Source of the DNA: Flavisolibacter ginsenosidimutans
GTDB lineage: Bacteria > Bacteroidota > Bacteroidia > Chitinophagales > Chitinophagaceae
DNA: 64,000 nucleotides
Assembly (NCBI RefSeq): GCF_007970805.1
Contig: NZ_CP042433.1
Location: 3,100,001-3,164,000 of the forward strand
Reading direction: 5' to 3'
Made by a program: the position numbers and the translations under genes. The stretch's first letter is position 1, and each line of letters starts with the position of its first letter. The notes below the pieces were generated by a model, which worked only from the letters and a program-made list of their open reading frames with translations, ran no database searches and was not told the origin of the DNA. Shown in pieces: positions 7,965-16,075 of the stretch.

Positions 7965-9914
7965 ATGAAAAAACTAACCTCGCTCCTCCTTGCTTTCTGT
8001 TTAACTCTCGCCAGCTTTGCCCAGCAAGCTTTTGAAGTGATGACGAAAAAACCCACGCCGGGTTCTACCATCGTTATTGAATACATGCCGCGCAACACGG
8101 TGCTGCAAGGCAAAAAAGATTTTGAGGCCACGGCTTATTTGCTCGAAGGCGGCTTGCCGCGGGCAGTTGAGGTTCCGTTGAAACAGGAAGGCGGCATCTT
8201 TCGCGGAAGCGTAAAAACGGCTGATAGCACAAGAGCCGTGTTCTTTGCCTTTGCCAAAGATGAAATTCGCGACAACAACAACGACGAAGGGTATTACACA
8301 GCGCTGTACGATAAAAAAGGCGAAGAAGTTCCCGGCGCTCATGCGGCCCTTGCGTCGGCTTTCGGCAACTTCGGCGGCATCTGGGGTTTAAAGCGCAACC
8401 AGCAAAAAGGTGCTGAGTTGAATAAAAAAGAATTTGCCAACACTGCATCGCAAAAAAAGTTTGCAACGGAATATGCAAGCTATTTGAGTCAATCAAAAGA
8501 TGCGGCCGATCAGGATGCTTTACGGAAACTACTGACGGAGAGATTAAAGAACGAGAAGATTTCAGAAGCAGACCTGACACAAACGCGATTCTTTTATCAG
8601 AATGCATTAAAGGACAAGGCCATGGCCGACAGCGTGGCTGCGTTGCTGAAAAGCCGCTACCCTGCCGCCGCACAACAAACCGAATTGGTAGCCCAATGGA
8701 ACAAAGCAAAAACGCTTCCGGAAAGAGAAGAAGTCTATCAAAAATTTGCTGCCGTAAGTAGCCCCGCCAACGAGTTGGCGAAGAACCGCCTGGAGTTTTT
8801 TGACCAGGTGATAGCGGGGATGTATGCCGATTCTGGCAATTACGAGGCAGCCAAAAAATACCTGGCACGCATTGAAAACAAACAGGCCCGCGCCAATGCG
8901 CTGAACAGCATTGCCTGGAAGCTTTCCGGCGAAGGAATCAACAAACAACCGAAAGACGCAAAAGCAGGGTTGGATTTCTCTAAACAGTCGTTGGCGTTGG
9001 TGGATGAAGAAAAGAAAGCAATGAAAAACAAACCGGCTTATCTCACTGCAAAGCAATACCAGCGCAACCTTGATAACACGCACAATATGTACGCCGACAC
9101 GTACGCTACCTTGCTTTATCACAAAGGCGATTACGAACAGGCGTACGCCGTTGAAAAAGCCGCAGTGGAAGGCTTTAAGCGCAAAGACGCAAGCATGAAC
9201 GAAGCCTTCACGGCGCTGACGGAGAAAACAAAAGGCGCCAAAGCCGCGCAAGCCGAACTGGAAAAATTTATGGAAGAAGGCAAGTACACGCCGGCCATGA
9301 AAGAACAATTGCAACGGTTGTACATTGCAAACGGCGGCACGCAAGCGCAATGGACTTCGTATATAAGCAACCTTGAGGAAGCCGCTTACAACAAGTTCAA
9401 AGCCGAACTGGCCAAACAAATGATCAACGTGCCTGCGCCACAATTTGCGTTGAAAGATTTAGACGGAAAAGAAGTCTCGCTGGCATCATTGAAAGGCAAA
9501 ATTGTGGTGGTTGATTTTTGGGCTACGTGGTGCGGACCGTGCCGTGCCTCTTTCCCGGGCATGCAAACGGCGGTAAACAAATACAAGAACAATCCCGACG
9601 TTGCTTTTCTTTTCATTGATACCTGGGAAAACGACAGCAACCGCGTGCAAAAAGTGACCGACTTTGTTGCGCAAAACAAATATTCTTTTCATGTGTTGTA
9701 CGACGATGCAAAATCAAAAGAGGGAAACGATTTTGTAGTGGTAGAAAACTTTAAGGTCGAAGGCATACCCACAAAATTTGTAATTGACCGGAACAACAAC
9801 ATTCGCTTTAAAGCCGTTGGTTTTGACGGCACCGCCGACGAACTTGCAACCGAACTGACGGCAATGATTGACATGGTAAATGCTGAAGGCGGCGACGTGA
9901 AGAAAGGCTTTTAA
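7965..9914 (+). CDS. Secreted TlpA-like thioredoxin-domain protein
   Basis: 649 residues, signal peptide about 1-20. A beta-rich N-terminal domain (about 22-125) is followed by a long helical region (130-480) with TPR-like helices, such as 'NYEAAKKYLARIENKQARANALNSIAWKL'. The C-terminal thioredoxin fold (about 488-640) has the redox motif WCGPC near 522-526 and cis-Pro 'EGIPTKFVID'. It should reduce or isomerise disulfides in the periplasm, or donate electrons to a reductase. The layout matches Bacteroidota 'redoxin domain' proteins often linked to nutrient stress. The start is the only ATG before the signal peptide. A strong terminator follows. Confidence 0.85.
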   Translation: MKKLTSLLLAFCLTLASFAQQAFEVMTKKPTPGSTIVIEYMPRNTVLQGKKDFEATAYLLEGGLPRAVEVPLKQEGGIFRGSVKTADSTRAVFFAFAKDEIRDNNNDEGYYTALYDKKGEEVPGAHAALASAFGNFGGIWGLKRNQQKGAELNKKEFANTASQKKFATEYASYLSQSKDAADQDALRKLLTERLKNEKISEADLTQTRFFYQNALKDKAMADSVAALLKSRYPAAAQQTELVAQWNKAKTLPEREEVYQKFAAVSSPANELAKNRLEFFDQVIAGMYADSGNYEAAKKYLARIENKQARANALNSIAWKLSGEGINKQPKDAKAGLDFSKQSLALVDEEKKAMKNKPAYLTAKQYQRNLDNTHNMYADTYATLLYHKGDYEQAYAVEKAAVEGFKRKDASMNEAFTALTEKTKGAKAAQAELEKFMEEGKYTPAMKEQLQRLYIANGGTQAQWTSYISNLEEAAYNKFKAELAKQMINVPAPQFALKDLDGKEVSLASLKGKIVVVDFWATWCGPCRASFPGMQTAVNKYKNNPDVAFLFIDTWENDSNRVQKVTDFVAQNKYSFHVLYDDAKSKEGNDFVVVENFKVEGIPTKFVIDRNNNIRFKAVGFDGTADELATELTAMIDMVNAEGGDVKKGF

Positions 9915-9932
9915 AAACTTTTTTGCAAAAGG

Positions 9933-9963
9933 AAAAGCCGCATCAGAAGGTGCGGCTTTTTTA
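9933..9963 (+). terminator. Rho-independent terminator of the thioredoxin gene
   Basis: AAAAGCCGCA (9933-9942) pairs with TGCGGCTTTT (9951-9960) and a T-run follows to 9962. It lies 19 nt after the stop codon at 9914. Confidence 0.9.
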
Positions 9964-10034
9964 TGAGCCAAGGTTCACTTATCTATTGAGCTTTGCTTGC
10001 GTCGCACTCTTGTGCGTTCCTATCGCTACGCAAC
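9963..10034 (+). repeat. Dispersed intergenic repeat, copy A
   Basis: Contains TTGCGTCGCACTCTTGTGCG near 9998-10017, preceded by ATGAGCCAAGGTTCA...CTATTGAGCTT. Copy D at 25195 matches along ~70 nt, including this upstream part, and copies B, C and E share the core. The core folds as CGCAC-TCTT-GTGCG. It lies between convergent genes. Confidence 0.75.
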
Positions 10035-10042
10035 AAAAACCT

Positions 10043-10085
10043 CACGCAGCGACGCAGAGGAGCTACGACGCTGCGCCGTTGCGTG
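10043..10085. repeat. Inverted repeat between convergent genes
   Basis: CACGCAGCGACGCAG (10043-10057) and CTGCGCCGTTGCGTG (10071-10085) pair over 15 positions with two G-U wobbles. Probably a terminator shared with the leftward ferritin-like gene ending at 10104. Confidence 0.6.
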
Positions 10086-10103
10086 AAAAAACGGTATTGA
10101 GGT

Positions 10104-10418
10104 TTAATCCGCTTTCTCTTCTCCTTTCTCACCCAACTTTACAATATCACCTTCTTTGAAAAGAATCGCTTTTAAAATAGTGCGCCACTTTTCTTTTTTG
10201 CGCAAAAGAAATTCAAGGTCCATTCCGAAATGCTTGAATTCTTCCTGCTGTGCGTTCTCCATAATGGCTTTGGCCTGCTTGTCTTTTTCTACCGCAATGC
10301 GCTGCTCGTACCAGCCAATGGCTTCGGCTTCTTCGGTAAGCGAAGCAATCATGCGGGCAAACGTGCGGACCTCCTGTGAGAGTTCTTCTGGCGGTTCGTG
10401 GTACTGGTCAAAAGGCAT
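10104..10418 (-). CDS. Encapsulated-ferritin-like protein (EncFtn family)
   Basis: 104 residues, two-helix ferritin-like half-bundle. 'HEPPEELSQEV', 'SLTEEAEAIGWYEQR' and 'QQEEFKHFGMDLEFL' match the EncFtn family. The ferroxidase Glu (in TEEAEA), the Trp-Tyr pair (WY), and the second-helix Glu and His (EExxH) are all present. Members assemble as a decamer of dimers that oxidises Fe(II), and normally sit inside an encapsulin shell. No C-terminal encapsulin targeting peptide is obvious (the tail ends in acidic/Lys residues) and no shell gene lies in this window. It is followed across 103 nt by a copper-storage-like gene on the same strand. Confidence 0.8.
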   Translation of the reverse strand: MPFDQYHEPPEELSQEVRTFARMIASLTEEAEAIGWYEQRIAVEKDKQAKAIMENAQQEEFKHFGMDLEFLLRKKEKWRTILKAILFKEGDIVKLGEKGEEKAD

Positions 10419-10521
10419 AAAAAGGGTTTGTGAAGTAAAAAATCAAAAACGATAAACGATAAAAATAAAACAATCGCTACGGTTCTGCTCCATCAATTGT
10501 TTCCGGATGATGCGGCAAGCC

Positions 10522-10857
10522 TCAGGCAGCCATCTTCCTGCATTCTTCCGCGCATTGCTTGCATGCCTGCGCACACTCCCGGCAGTGTTCGGTTTTGTGT
10601 TTGCCGCATTCTTCGCCGCAAGCCTGGCAAACATCAGCACATAGCCGGCAAATCTCTTTTGCCTTTTCACTTCCCAAACTCATTAATTGCGCCGATGCGT
10701 AACACAGTGCCGCGCATTCCATGTCCAACTGTATGCACCGCGCCATCATCTTTACGTCTTCTTCCTGCGTGCACGACGAAGCACAATGATTGCAAATGGC
10801 TGCGCACCGCAAACAAGATTCGATGCACGATTGGTACTGATGATATCCGGCTGTCAT
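10522..10857 (-). CDS. Cys-rich four-helix-bundle copper storage protein (Csp/DUF326-like)
   Basis: 111 residues without a signal peptide, so cytosolic. Cys occur in CxxxC and CxxC spacings along all helices ('CIESCLRCAAICNHCASSC', 'CRLCADVCQACGEECGKH', 'CRECAQACKQCAEEC'). There are about 20 Cys in all, with His and Met residues nearby. Csp proteins bind many Cu(I) ions inside a four-helix bundle. Upstream and on the same strand as the ferritin-like gene, it suggests a paired metal-storage unit. Confidence 0.85.
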   Translation of the reverse strand: MTAGYHQYQSCIESCLRCAAICNHCASSCTQEEDVKMMARCIQLDMECAALCYASAQLMSLGSEKAKEICRLCADVCQACGEECGKHKTEHCRECAQACKQCAEECRKMAA

Positions 10858-10966
10858 AAAAGTTTTTTACGGTTAAAAAAAATCCTTGCCTTCAAAAACA
10901 GGCCATTGGGATAACAAGCGTTTTTGAACGCTACAAAACAAAGGCCACGCCGCACTTTCTTTCGGT

Positions 10967-10974
10967 TAGCTTTG
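10967..10974 (+). promoter_or_regulatory. Likely -7 box (TAGCTTTG) for the ClC gene
   Basis: Matches the Bacteroidota TAnnTTTG consensus and lies 37 nt before the ATG at 11012. No clear TTTG -33 box is visible at the expected distance. Confidence 0.45.
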
Positions 10975-11011
10975 CACGATTGTGCAAAACACCCTTATCC
11001 ACGTTTAACCA

Positions 11012-12382
11012 ATGCCGAAAGAACCGTTTAAACTTCGCCTTCAGCGACGATTCACCTTTGCAACGGACCTGCTCATCCCTAGCCGCTTGCGGGCAAACGC
11101 ACAGCAGGCCATTCCGTTTTGGATTGCCTCGTTATTTGTGGGCCTGATAGCCGTTGGTTATACAAAACTTTTTGGCTTGGCCGAAGACATTCTCCATCAT
11201 TTACTCGCCTGGCACGGCTGGCTCATTTTTCTTGTAACGCCATTTTGTTTTTTACTGGCCTGGCTGGTGGTAGTAAAACTTTCGCCCAACGCAAAAGGCA
11301 GTGGCATACCGCAGGTGATGGCCGCCATTGATTTGGCTACACCCAAACACGAAGACAAGATTGGCCGCCTGTTAAGCCTGCGCATTGCAGCCGTAAAAAT
11401 CCTCTCCAGTTTCGTGATGGTCTTAGGCGGTGGCGCCATTGGCCGCGAAGGGCCAACGATACAGATTGCGGGCTCGGTGTTTTACATCGTTCACAAATGG
11501 ATACCCAAAACCTGGGCACGGCTTTCCGATCAAAGCTTTGTTTTAACCGGCGCTGCGGCGGGTCTGGCGGCTGCGTTCAATACTCCGCTCGGCGGAATTG
11601 TGTTTGCCGTGGAGGAGCTCGCAAAAATTCACGTGCGCCATTTTCGCACGGCGCTTTTTTCAGCGGTCATCATTGCGGGCTTAACGGCACAAGGCTTCCT
11701 CGGCCCTTATCTCTACCTTGGTTATCCCGAAGTAACGGGATTGCGGTTTTCCATTTTTTTAGGCGTGATTGCAACGGCCATCGCTGCCGGTCTTTTGGGC
11801 AGTTTAATGTGCAAAGCCATTTTGGTGGTCATGCGTTGGAAGAGGAATTTCGGTACCGCAAAAACCGTTTTGTTTTTGCTCCTTTCCGGGCTTGCCGTAG
11901 CAGCCGCAGCCTACTTTGTCCATCCCGCTGTTTTGGGTTCGGGCAAAGTGCTGATGAACCAGTTGTTGTTTACAAGCGACAAAGCCGCCGGCTGGGACAC
12001 AGCCTTGTTGAGAGTTGCCGGCCCAATTATTTGCTTCAACACCGGCGCGGCAGGCGGTGTGTTTGCGCCTTCGCTGGCGGCCGGCGCTTCGATTGGCGGT
12101 TGGCTTTCTTCTTTGTTTGACGTAACGGGCTCCAACGCAAACTTGCTTATTCTTTGCGGCATGGTGGGCTTTTTAACTGGCGTTACTCGCACGCCCTTTA
12201 CATCGGCCATTTTGGTATTGGAAATGACCGACCGGCACAGCGTGATTTTTCACTTGATGGTGGCAGCGCTTGTCTCCAACGTTGCCGCGTTGTTAATAGA
12301 CAAACATTCGCTTTACGAGCGGTTGAAAAAAGGTTATGTGGAAGATGCGCTGAAAGAGGAAACAGAACCTGTAGCAAATTGA
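11012..12382 (+). CDS. ClC-family chloride channel / H+-Cl- antiporter
   Basis: 456 residues with about ten or more hydrophobic helices. The ClC selectivity motifs are clear: 'GSGIPQV' (about 96-102), 'GREGPTIQIAG' (about 144) with the gating Glu, and 'GGVFAPSLAAGASIG' in the second half. An internal Glu follows in 'VFAVEEL', at the position of the proton-pathway Glu of bacterial exchangers, which argues for exchange rather than channel activity. No CBS domains are present. It acts in the inner membrane, moving Cl- (possibly other anions) against H+. Monocistronic by context. Confidence 0.88.
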   Translation: MPKEPFKLRLQRRFTFATDLLIPSRLRANAQQAIPFWIASLFVGLIAVGYTKLFGLAEDILHHLLAWHGWLIFLVTPFCFLLAWLVVVKLSPNAKGSGIPQVMAAIDLATPKHEDKIGRLLSLRIAAVKILSSFVMVLGGGAIGREGPTIQIAGSVFYIVHKWIPKTWARLSDQSFVLTGAAAGLAAAFNTPLGGIVFAVEELAKIHVRHFRTALFSAVIIAGLTAQGFLGPYLYLGYPEVTGLRFSIFLGVIATAIAAGLLGSLMCKAILVVMRWKRNFGTAKTVLFLLLSGLAVAAAAYFVHPAVLGSGKVLMNQLLFTSDKAAGWDTALLRVAGPIICFNTGAAGGVFAPSLAAGASIGGWLSSLFDVTGSNANLLILCGMVGFLTGVTRTPFTSAILVLEMTDRHSVIFHLMVAALVSNVAALLIDKHSLYERLKKGYVEDALKEETEPVAN

Positions 12383-12428
12383 AACGATCATAAGCTTACG
12401 CCAGCAGAGAATATTTTGAGCCAGAAAT

Positions 12429-12487
12429 TCGCCTATCCATTGAGCATCGTTGCGTCGCACACTTGTACACTTTGTTCGCTGTGCGGC
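12429..12487 (+). repeat. Dispersed intergenic repeat, copy B
   Basis: GCCTATCCATTGAGC...GTTGCGTCGCACACTTGTAC...TTTGTTCGCTGTGC, the same core as copies A, D and E. It sits downstream of the ClC gene and upstream of the AT-rich lipoprotein gene at 12663. Confidence 0.75.
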
Positions 12488-12526
12488 AAGCAGGCTTTTG
12501 CTTTATTTGGCTTTGAAATCTAACTC

Positions 12527-12570
12527 TATGTTTGGAATAAGAAAGTACGCAAACCCAAACGTTAGTGCCA
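12527..12570 (+). repeat. Right-end repeat S1 (attC-like end)
   Basis: TATGTTTGGAATAAGAAAGT-ACGCAAACCC-AAACGTTAGTGCC aligns over ~40 nt with site S2 before 17201 and partly with S3 before 50740. It ends in GTTAGTGCC at 12561-12569. The facing arm (TTTGCTTTATTTGG upstream) pairs only weakly. Confidence 0.55.
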
Positions 12571-12662
12571 TAGTTCGAGAACGTTCTTGAAAGCAGATAA
12601 AGAAATCTAACTTTTAATCTTCTTAGACCTAAATTAAAATTTAAGACGAGCAATTAAGGCTT

Positions 12663-13061
12663 ATGATAAAGTTCCATACCCTGATTACATGCGGTACTCT
12701 TTCAATTGTTTTATTGACAAGTTGCTTTAGAAGTCATAAATACAAATTCACATCAAGAGTATGCGACAGAAGACTATTCGTTGAAGTTTATGAAGCAAAT
12801 TCGTTGGGACTTGATGCCGACTATCTGACTGACTCTGTTAACTTCAGAAAGTATATCGGAGATTGGGATGAAGAACACGAAAGATATTCCTACACTTGTA
12901 AAGGAGACAGTATTTATATCTTAAAAACAGTTAGCGGAAATCGGTGGGCGAAATGGGACACGACTGCGGACGGGAAAATGACAGTAATTTCAAATTTAGA
13001 CACAACTGAGAAATTAACCTTTAGCCTACCGCAACTGGAAACAAAAAAGAATTTTAAGTAA
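12663..13061 (+). CDS. Orphan lipoprotein of unknown function in a repeat-flanked AT-rich patch
   Basis: 132 residues with a lipoprotein signal: hydrophobic helix then lipobox LLTSC (Cys near 21). The mature part is polar, with many Tyr, Asp and Lys. I recognise no domain. Codon use is visibly AT-richer (AAA, GAA, AAT, ATT endings) than neighbours. The gene is bracketed by repeat B plus S1 on the left and inverted repeat C on the right, which suggests acquisition as a unit. Confidence 0.6.
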   Translation: MIKFHTLITCGTLSIVLLTSCFRSHKYKFTSRVCDRRLFVEVYEANSLGLDADYLTDSVNFRKYIGDWDEEHERYSYTCKGDSIYILKTVSGNRWAKWDTTADGKMTVISNLDTTEKLTFSLPQLETKKNFK

Positions 13062-13099
13062 AGCCAAATTGTTAATTGATAATACTGTTACAAACATTC

Positions 13100-13155
13100 G
13101 CTTGCCGAATAGCCTTCCCGAACGCACAAGTGTGCGACGCAACAGACGATGAACA
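13100..13155 (-). repeat. Dispersed intergenic repeat, copy C (inverted)
   Basis: Reverse strand reads CTGTTGCGTCGCACACTTGTGCGTTCGG, the same core as copy B with the hairpin CGCAC/GTGCG. With copy B it forms inverted flanks, ~670 nt apart, around the lipoprotein gene. Confidence 0.7.
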
Positions 13156-13204
13156 GAATTACAGAAGCCGGAAACAAAATTTACCATCTCTTTCTTTTCA
13201 CCCC

Positions 13205-14620
13205 TCAATGCAACTTGTACGGCTGCGCCGGCGCAACAATCGGCTCAGGAAGTTTCGGTGGCTCAATTGCAACAGCACCTTCCAGGCCACTTCCGCTTAC
13301 GTTGTAGGTTGAAAGAAGCGGGCCGCTGTAACCCGAAACATTTATGTTGCGAAGCTTTGCGTTCTTCACGTTGGCCAGCGTGATTCCATTTTTGCACGTA
13401 CCGCTGATGTTCTCCAACACCAATCCGTTCAATGGTTTTGTTGGATGAACCGCACTGCCATCAACCAGCACCGGCACATCGTTCACGCGAATGTCCGAGA
13501 AGCGGAAATTCTTTATCGTGGGAATGCCTTCATCGCCGGGCACAGGCTCGGGGTCCTGAATACCGCTACCCAAAATATTAAAACGGAGAAAACCTTGCGT
13601 TGTTCCCGACACATCAAGATTGCGACAGGTAATGTCTTCAATAAAAGCACCGCGGCCCGGACGGCTTTTGATGTAGATGGCGTGTGTTTGCGCTTTGGTG
13701 AATTTGCAGTTCTCAATGAGTACGTTGCGAATACCGCCCGATGTTTCGCTGCCGATGCCGATGCAAGCAAAGATGGTGTCGGCAAACGTGCAGTTGGTGA
13801 TGTGTACGTCTTCGGTGGTGCGCAGCAATGTGTAGCCTTCCATGCCTCTTCCCGATTTAAGCGAGATGCAATCATCGCCGGTTTCAATGTCGCAGCCGTC
13901 AATGAGTATGTGCTTGCACGAATCAAGATCAATGCCGTCGCCGTTACCGCCGGTGCTGCGAATGGTTAGATTCTTTATCGTAATGTTCTCGCAATAGGTT
14001 GGATGAATGGACCACATGAGATGATAGCTCGTGGAGAAACCTTCGAAGTGAATGCCGTTGCAACCAATGGGTTCAATCAGTGCCGGATGACGCAAGGGAT
14101 ATTTTTCGTTTGGCCGTCCGCCCAAGGCATTGTTGCCGATGATTTTTCCTTCGCCAATGATGCCGATATTGACCGCATCAAATGCATAAATCAAAGCCGT
14201 GTGTCCTTTGATCCACTTGCCTTCCCAACGCACTTGCGCCACGGGGTAATCGGCAAAATCGGGTGAACCGATGATGCTTGCGCCTTTCTCCAGTCGAAGC
14301 GTAACGTTTGAATGCAATGCAATTGCACCGGTGAAATAATCTCCTGCCGGAAACAAAACGTCTCCGCCGCCAAGCACCCAACAACGGTCAATGGCTTGTT
14401 GAATGGAAAGCGTGTCTTTTGTTTTGCCGTCTCCTGTTGTGCCAAAGTCGCGAACGTTGAGTAAAAGGTTTGGCGCTTGGGGTTTGTGGTTTGTGGCTGG
14501 CGTACTACCGGTGGAAACTTTTGTTGTGCCGCAACTTATAAGCGAAGAAGCGAGAGGGCTTAGAAGCAAGGCTTGTCCACCAAGTTTTAAAAAGCGGCGG
14601 CGAGAGTTTTTGTCGTGCAT
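13205..14620 (-). CDS. Glycoside hydrolase family 28 (polygalacturonase-like)
   Basis: 471 residues. The N-terminus 'SRRRFLKLGGQALLLS...LISC' combines a twin-arginine-like motif with a lipobox Cys near 30, so it is probably an exported lipoprotein. The right-handed beta-helix shows GH28 signatures: 'NGDGIDLDSC' (about 226), 'GDDCISLKSG' (about 248, the Asp pair), 'GSETSGG' (about 290) in place of GHG, and 'YIKSRPGRG' (about 316) in place of RIK. GSE/YIK variants are common in bacterial rhamno- or exo-galacturonases. It hydrolyses pectin-type galacturonides. It stands next to a CE15 esterase gene. Confidence 0.88.
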   Translation of the reverse strand: MHDKNSRRRFLKLGGQALLLSPLASSLISCGTTKVSTGSTPATNHKPQAPNLLLNVRDFGTTGDGKTKDTLSIQQAIDRCWVLGGGDVLFPAGDYFTGAIALHSNVTLRLEKGASIIGSPDFADYPVAQVRWEGKWIKGHTALIYAFDAVNIGIIGEGKIIGNNALGGRPNEKYPLRHPALIEPIGCNGIHFEGFSTSYHLMWSIHPTYCENITIKNLTIRSTGGNGDGIDLDSCKHILIDGCDIETGDDCISLKSGRGMEGYTLLRTTEDVHITNCTFADTIFACIGIGSETSGGIRNVLIENCKFTKAQTHAIYIKSRPGRGAFIEDITCRNLDVSGTTQGFLRFNILGSGIQDPEPVPGDEGIPTIKNFRFSDIRVNDVPVLVDGSAVHPTKPLNGLVLENISGTCKNGITLANVKNAKLRNINVSGYSGPLLSTYNVSGSGLEGAVAIEPPKLPEPIVAPAQPYKLH

Positions 14621-14633
14621 GAGAAGCGAACAA

Positions 14634-14713
14634 TGAAAAATTAAAATATAGAATGAAAAATGCCTTGCTATTGGAGCGCAGATTTTGATTTTTTCATTTT
14701 ACATTTTTCATTC
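14634..14713. repeat. Inverted repeat with AATGAAAAAT-type arms
   Basis: GAATGAAAAATG (14651-14662) and CATTTTTCATTC (14702-14713) are perfect complements, and a second AATGAAAAATTAAAA/TTTTGATTTTTTCATT pair lies alongside. The right arm ends 4 nt before the stop of the CE15 gene. Confidence 0.6.
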
Positions 14714-14717
14714 GTGA

Positions 14718-15992
14718 TTACAAATACTTTTTCAGAAACGTCATGTACACAGCCCAGTCGGATGGAACAGTGCCGTGACCACCAGCATGCATGTAATAGC
14801 CCAATGTGTTCAAGAGTGATTGATCGCCGGGTTGCGGCATTACCGTTGTACCGGGGCCTTTTTTGCCGAACAAATTATAAACAGGTTCCGCGGCGACTGC
14901 CGCTAAAAATTCACCTTTCGGATCGGACCAATAATCGGTATCACCTGTCTGTAGCAATAATGGTCGCGGAGCCATCAACGCAACAAGCATGTGCGCATCT
15001 ACCGGCGATTTATTCGGATCACTTGCATAGTTGTGGCGATTGGGTGCAAACTGGTAAAAGTAACGCGACGTATCGGTCATGTGGTTAATGCTTTCGCCGT
15101 AGTTGCGACGGCTCAAGGCCGCACCGCCTTCGCCCGAACAACTGGCAATCACCAGTTTGAACCGCGGGTCCTTTGCACCCGTCCACAAAACGGTTTTGCC
15201 CAACCTTGAAACGCCGTGCAAAGCAATGCGTTTTGCATCAATGTCTTTATCCGTTTCAAAATAATCCATCGCACGGCTCAAGCCCCACGACCAGGCGGAG
15301 ATGGCACCCCATTCGTCGTCAGCAGGATAGCTTTGTGCGGGTTTTAAATAAGCGCCGCGAATGCCGTATTTGAAACCTTCTTTAAAGTCGGGCTCAATGT
15401 CGCCGTAGTAAACCGTGGCAACGCCGATGCCTTGCGTGACAAACGTATCAACGTTAATCTTTCCGAAGGATGTTTTCGGCGCGGGAATCTTCTTGCCTTC
15501 TTTCGTCCAGATGAATCCTTGCCTTACACTGGCATCGTCAACCACGCTGTTGTTGGCAGAAAAATTTATGATGAGCAAAAGTGGTGAAGGCTTTGTTTGT
15601 TTTGGAAGGTAGATGAGCAAATCCATCTTGTGCGTCGTGTCTTTTGTAAAATACACACGCACTTGTTTGCGAATGGCTTTGCCGTTAAAGGTTTCGGTGC
15701 CTTTGTCAAACACATCAAAGTGCATGTCGGAAGGCCGCTGCGGCGCTTTGCCAAATTGTTCTTCTTCAAACAGCTTTACGATTTCCGGCCTGCGCTTCTC
15801 CATCCATGTTTTTGCATTGGTCACTCTTTGTCCATTGTTCAACGTCAATGGATCGGGAAGAACGTAAGTGCCCACGCTGTCTTCTTCGTAATTCACCGGG
15901 AAGCCCGCAACAACTTTTGCCAGCTTTTCTTTTTGTGCAAAAGAGGCAAGAGCCGGGAAAGAAAACAGAAGGAGTGCAATAATATTTTTCAT
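14718..15992 (-). CDS. CE15-type glucuronoyl esterase-like hydrolase
   Basis: 424 residues, signal peptide 1-19. The alpha/beta-hydrolase core has 'GVSRLGKT' (nucleophile Ser near 262; family motif GCSRxGK), 'CSGEGGA' (acid Glu near 288) and 'MHAGGHG' (His near 406). Family CE15 cleaves the ester between 4-O-methyl-glucuronic acid on xylan and lignin alcohols; some bacterial members act on other uronate esters. The gene is 97 nt upstream of GH28 on the same strand, and the two could be one transcription unit for uronate-containing plant polymers. Confidence 0.85.
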   Translation of the reverse strand: MKNIIALLLFSFPALASFAQKEKLAKVVAGFPVNYEEDSVGTYVLPDPLTLNNGQRVTNAKTWMEKRRPEIVKLFEEEQFGKAPQRPSDMHFDVFDKGTETFNGKAIRKQVRVYFTKDTTHKMDLLIYLPKQTKPSPLLLIINFSANNSVVDDASVRQGFIWTKEGKKIPAPKTSFGKINVDTFVTQGIGVATVYYGDIEPDFKEGFKYGIRGAYLKPAQSYPADDEWGAISAWSWGLSRAMDYFETDKDIDAKRIALHGVSRLGKTVLWTGAKDPRFKLVIASCSGEGGAALSRRNYGESINHMTDTSRYFYQFAPNRHNYASDPNKSPVDAHMLVALMAPRPLLLQTGDTDYWSDPKGEFLAAVAAEPVYNLFGKKGPGTTVMPQPGDQSLLNTLGYYMHAGGHGTVPSDWAVYMTFLKKYL

Positions 15993-16075
15993 CGGCGACT
16001 TTGCTCCTGTTTTCTTCAGCAGAAGCCCTTCAAATTATCCAATTTTTTTCAGCCATGAAAGGCAAGCCCATTTCT

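Noticed and set aside
8607..9443. 278-residue minus-strand frame inside the thioredoxin-domain gene
   Set aside because: Antisense shadow with Phe/Arg/Val-rich, non-protein-like sequence.
10104..10857. Encapsulin nanocompartment operon
   Set aside because: No HK97-fold shell gene is found on either side; only the ferritin-like and copper-storage-like genes are present.
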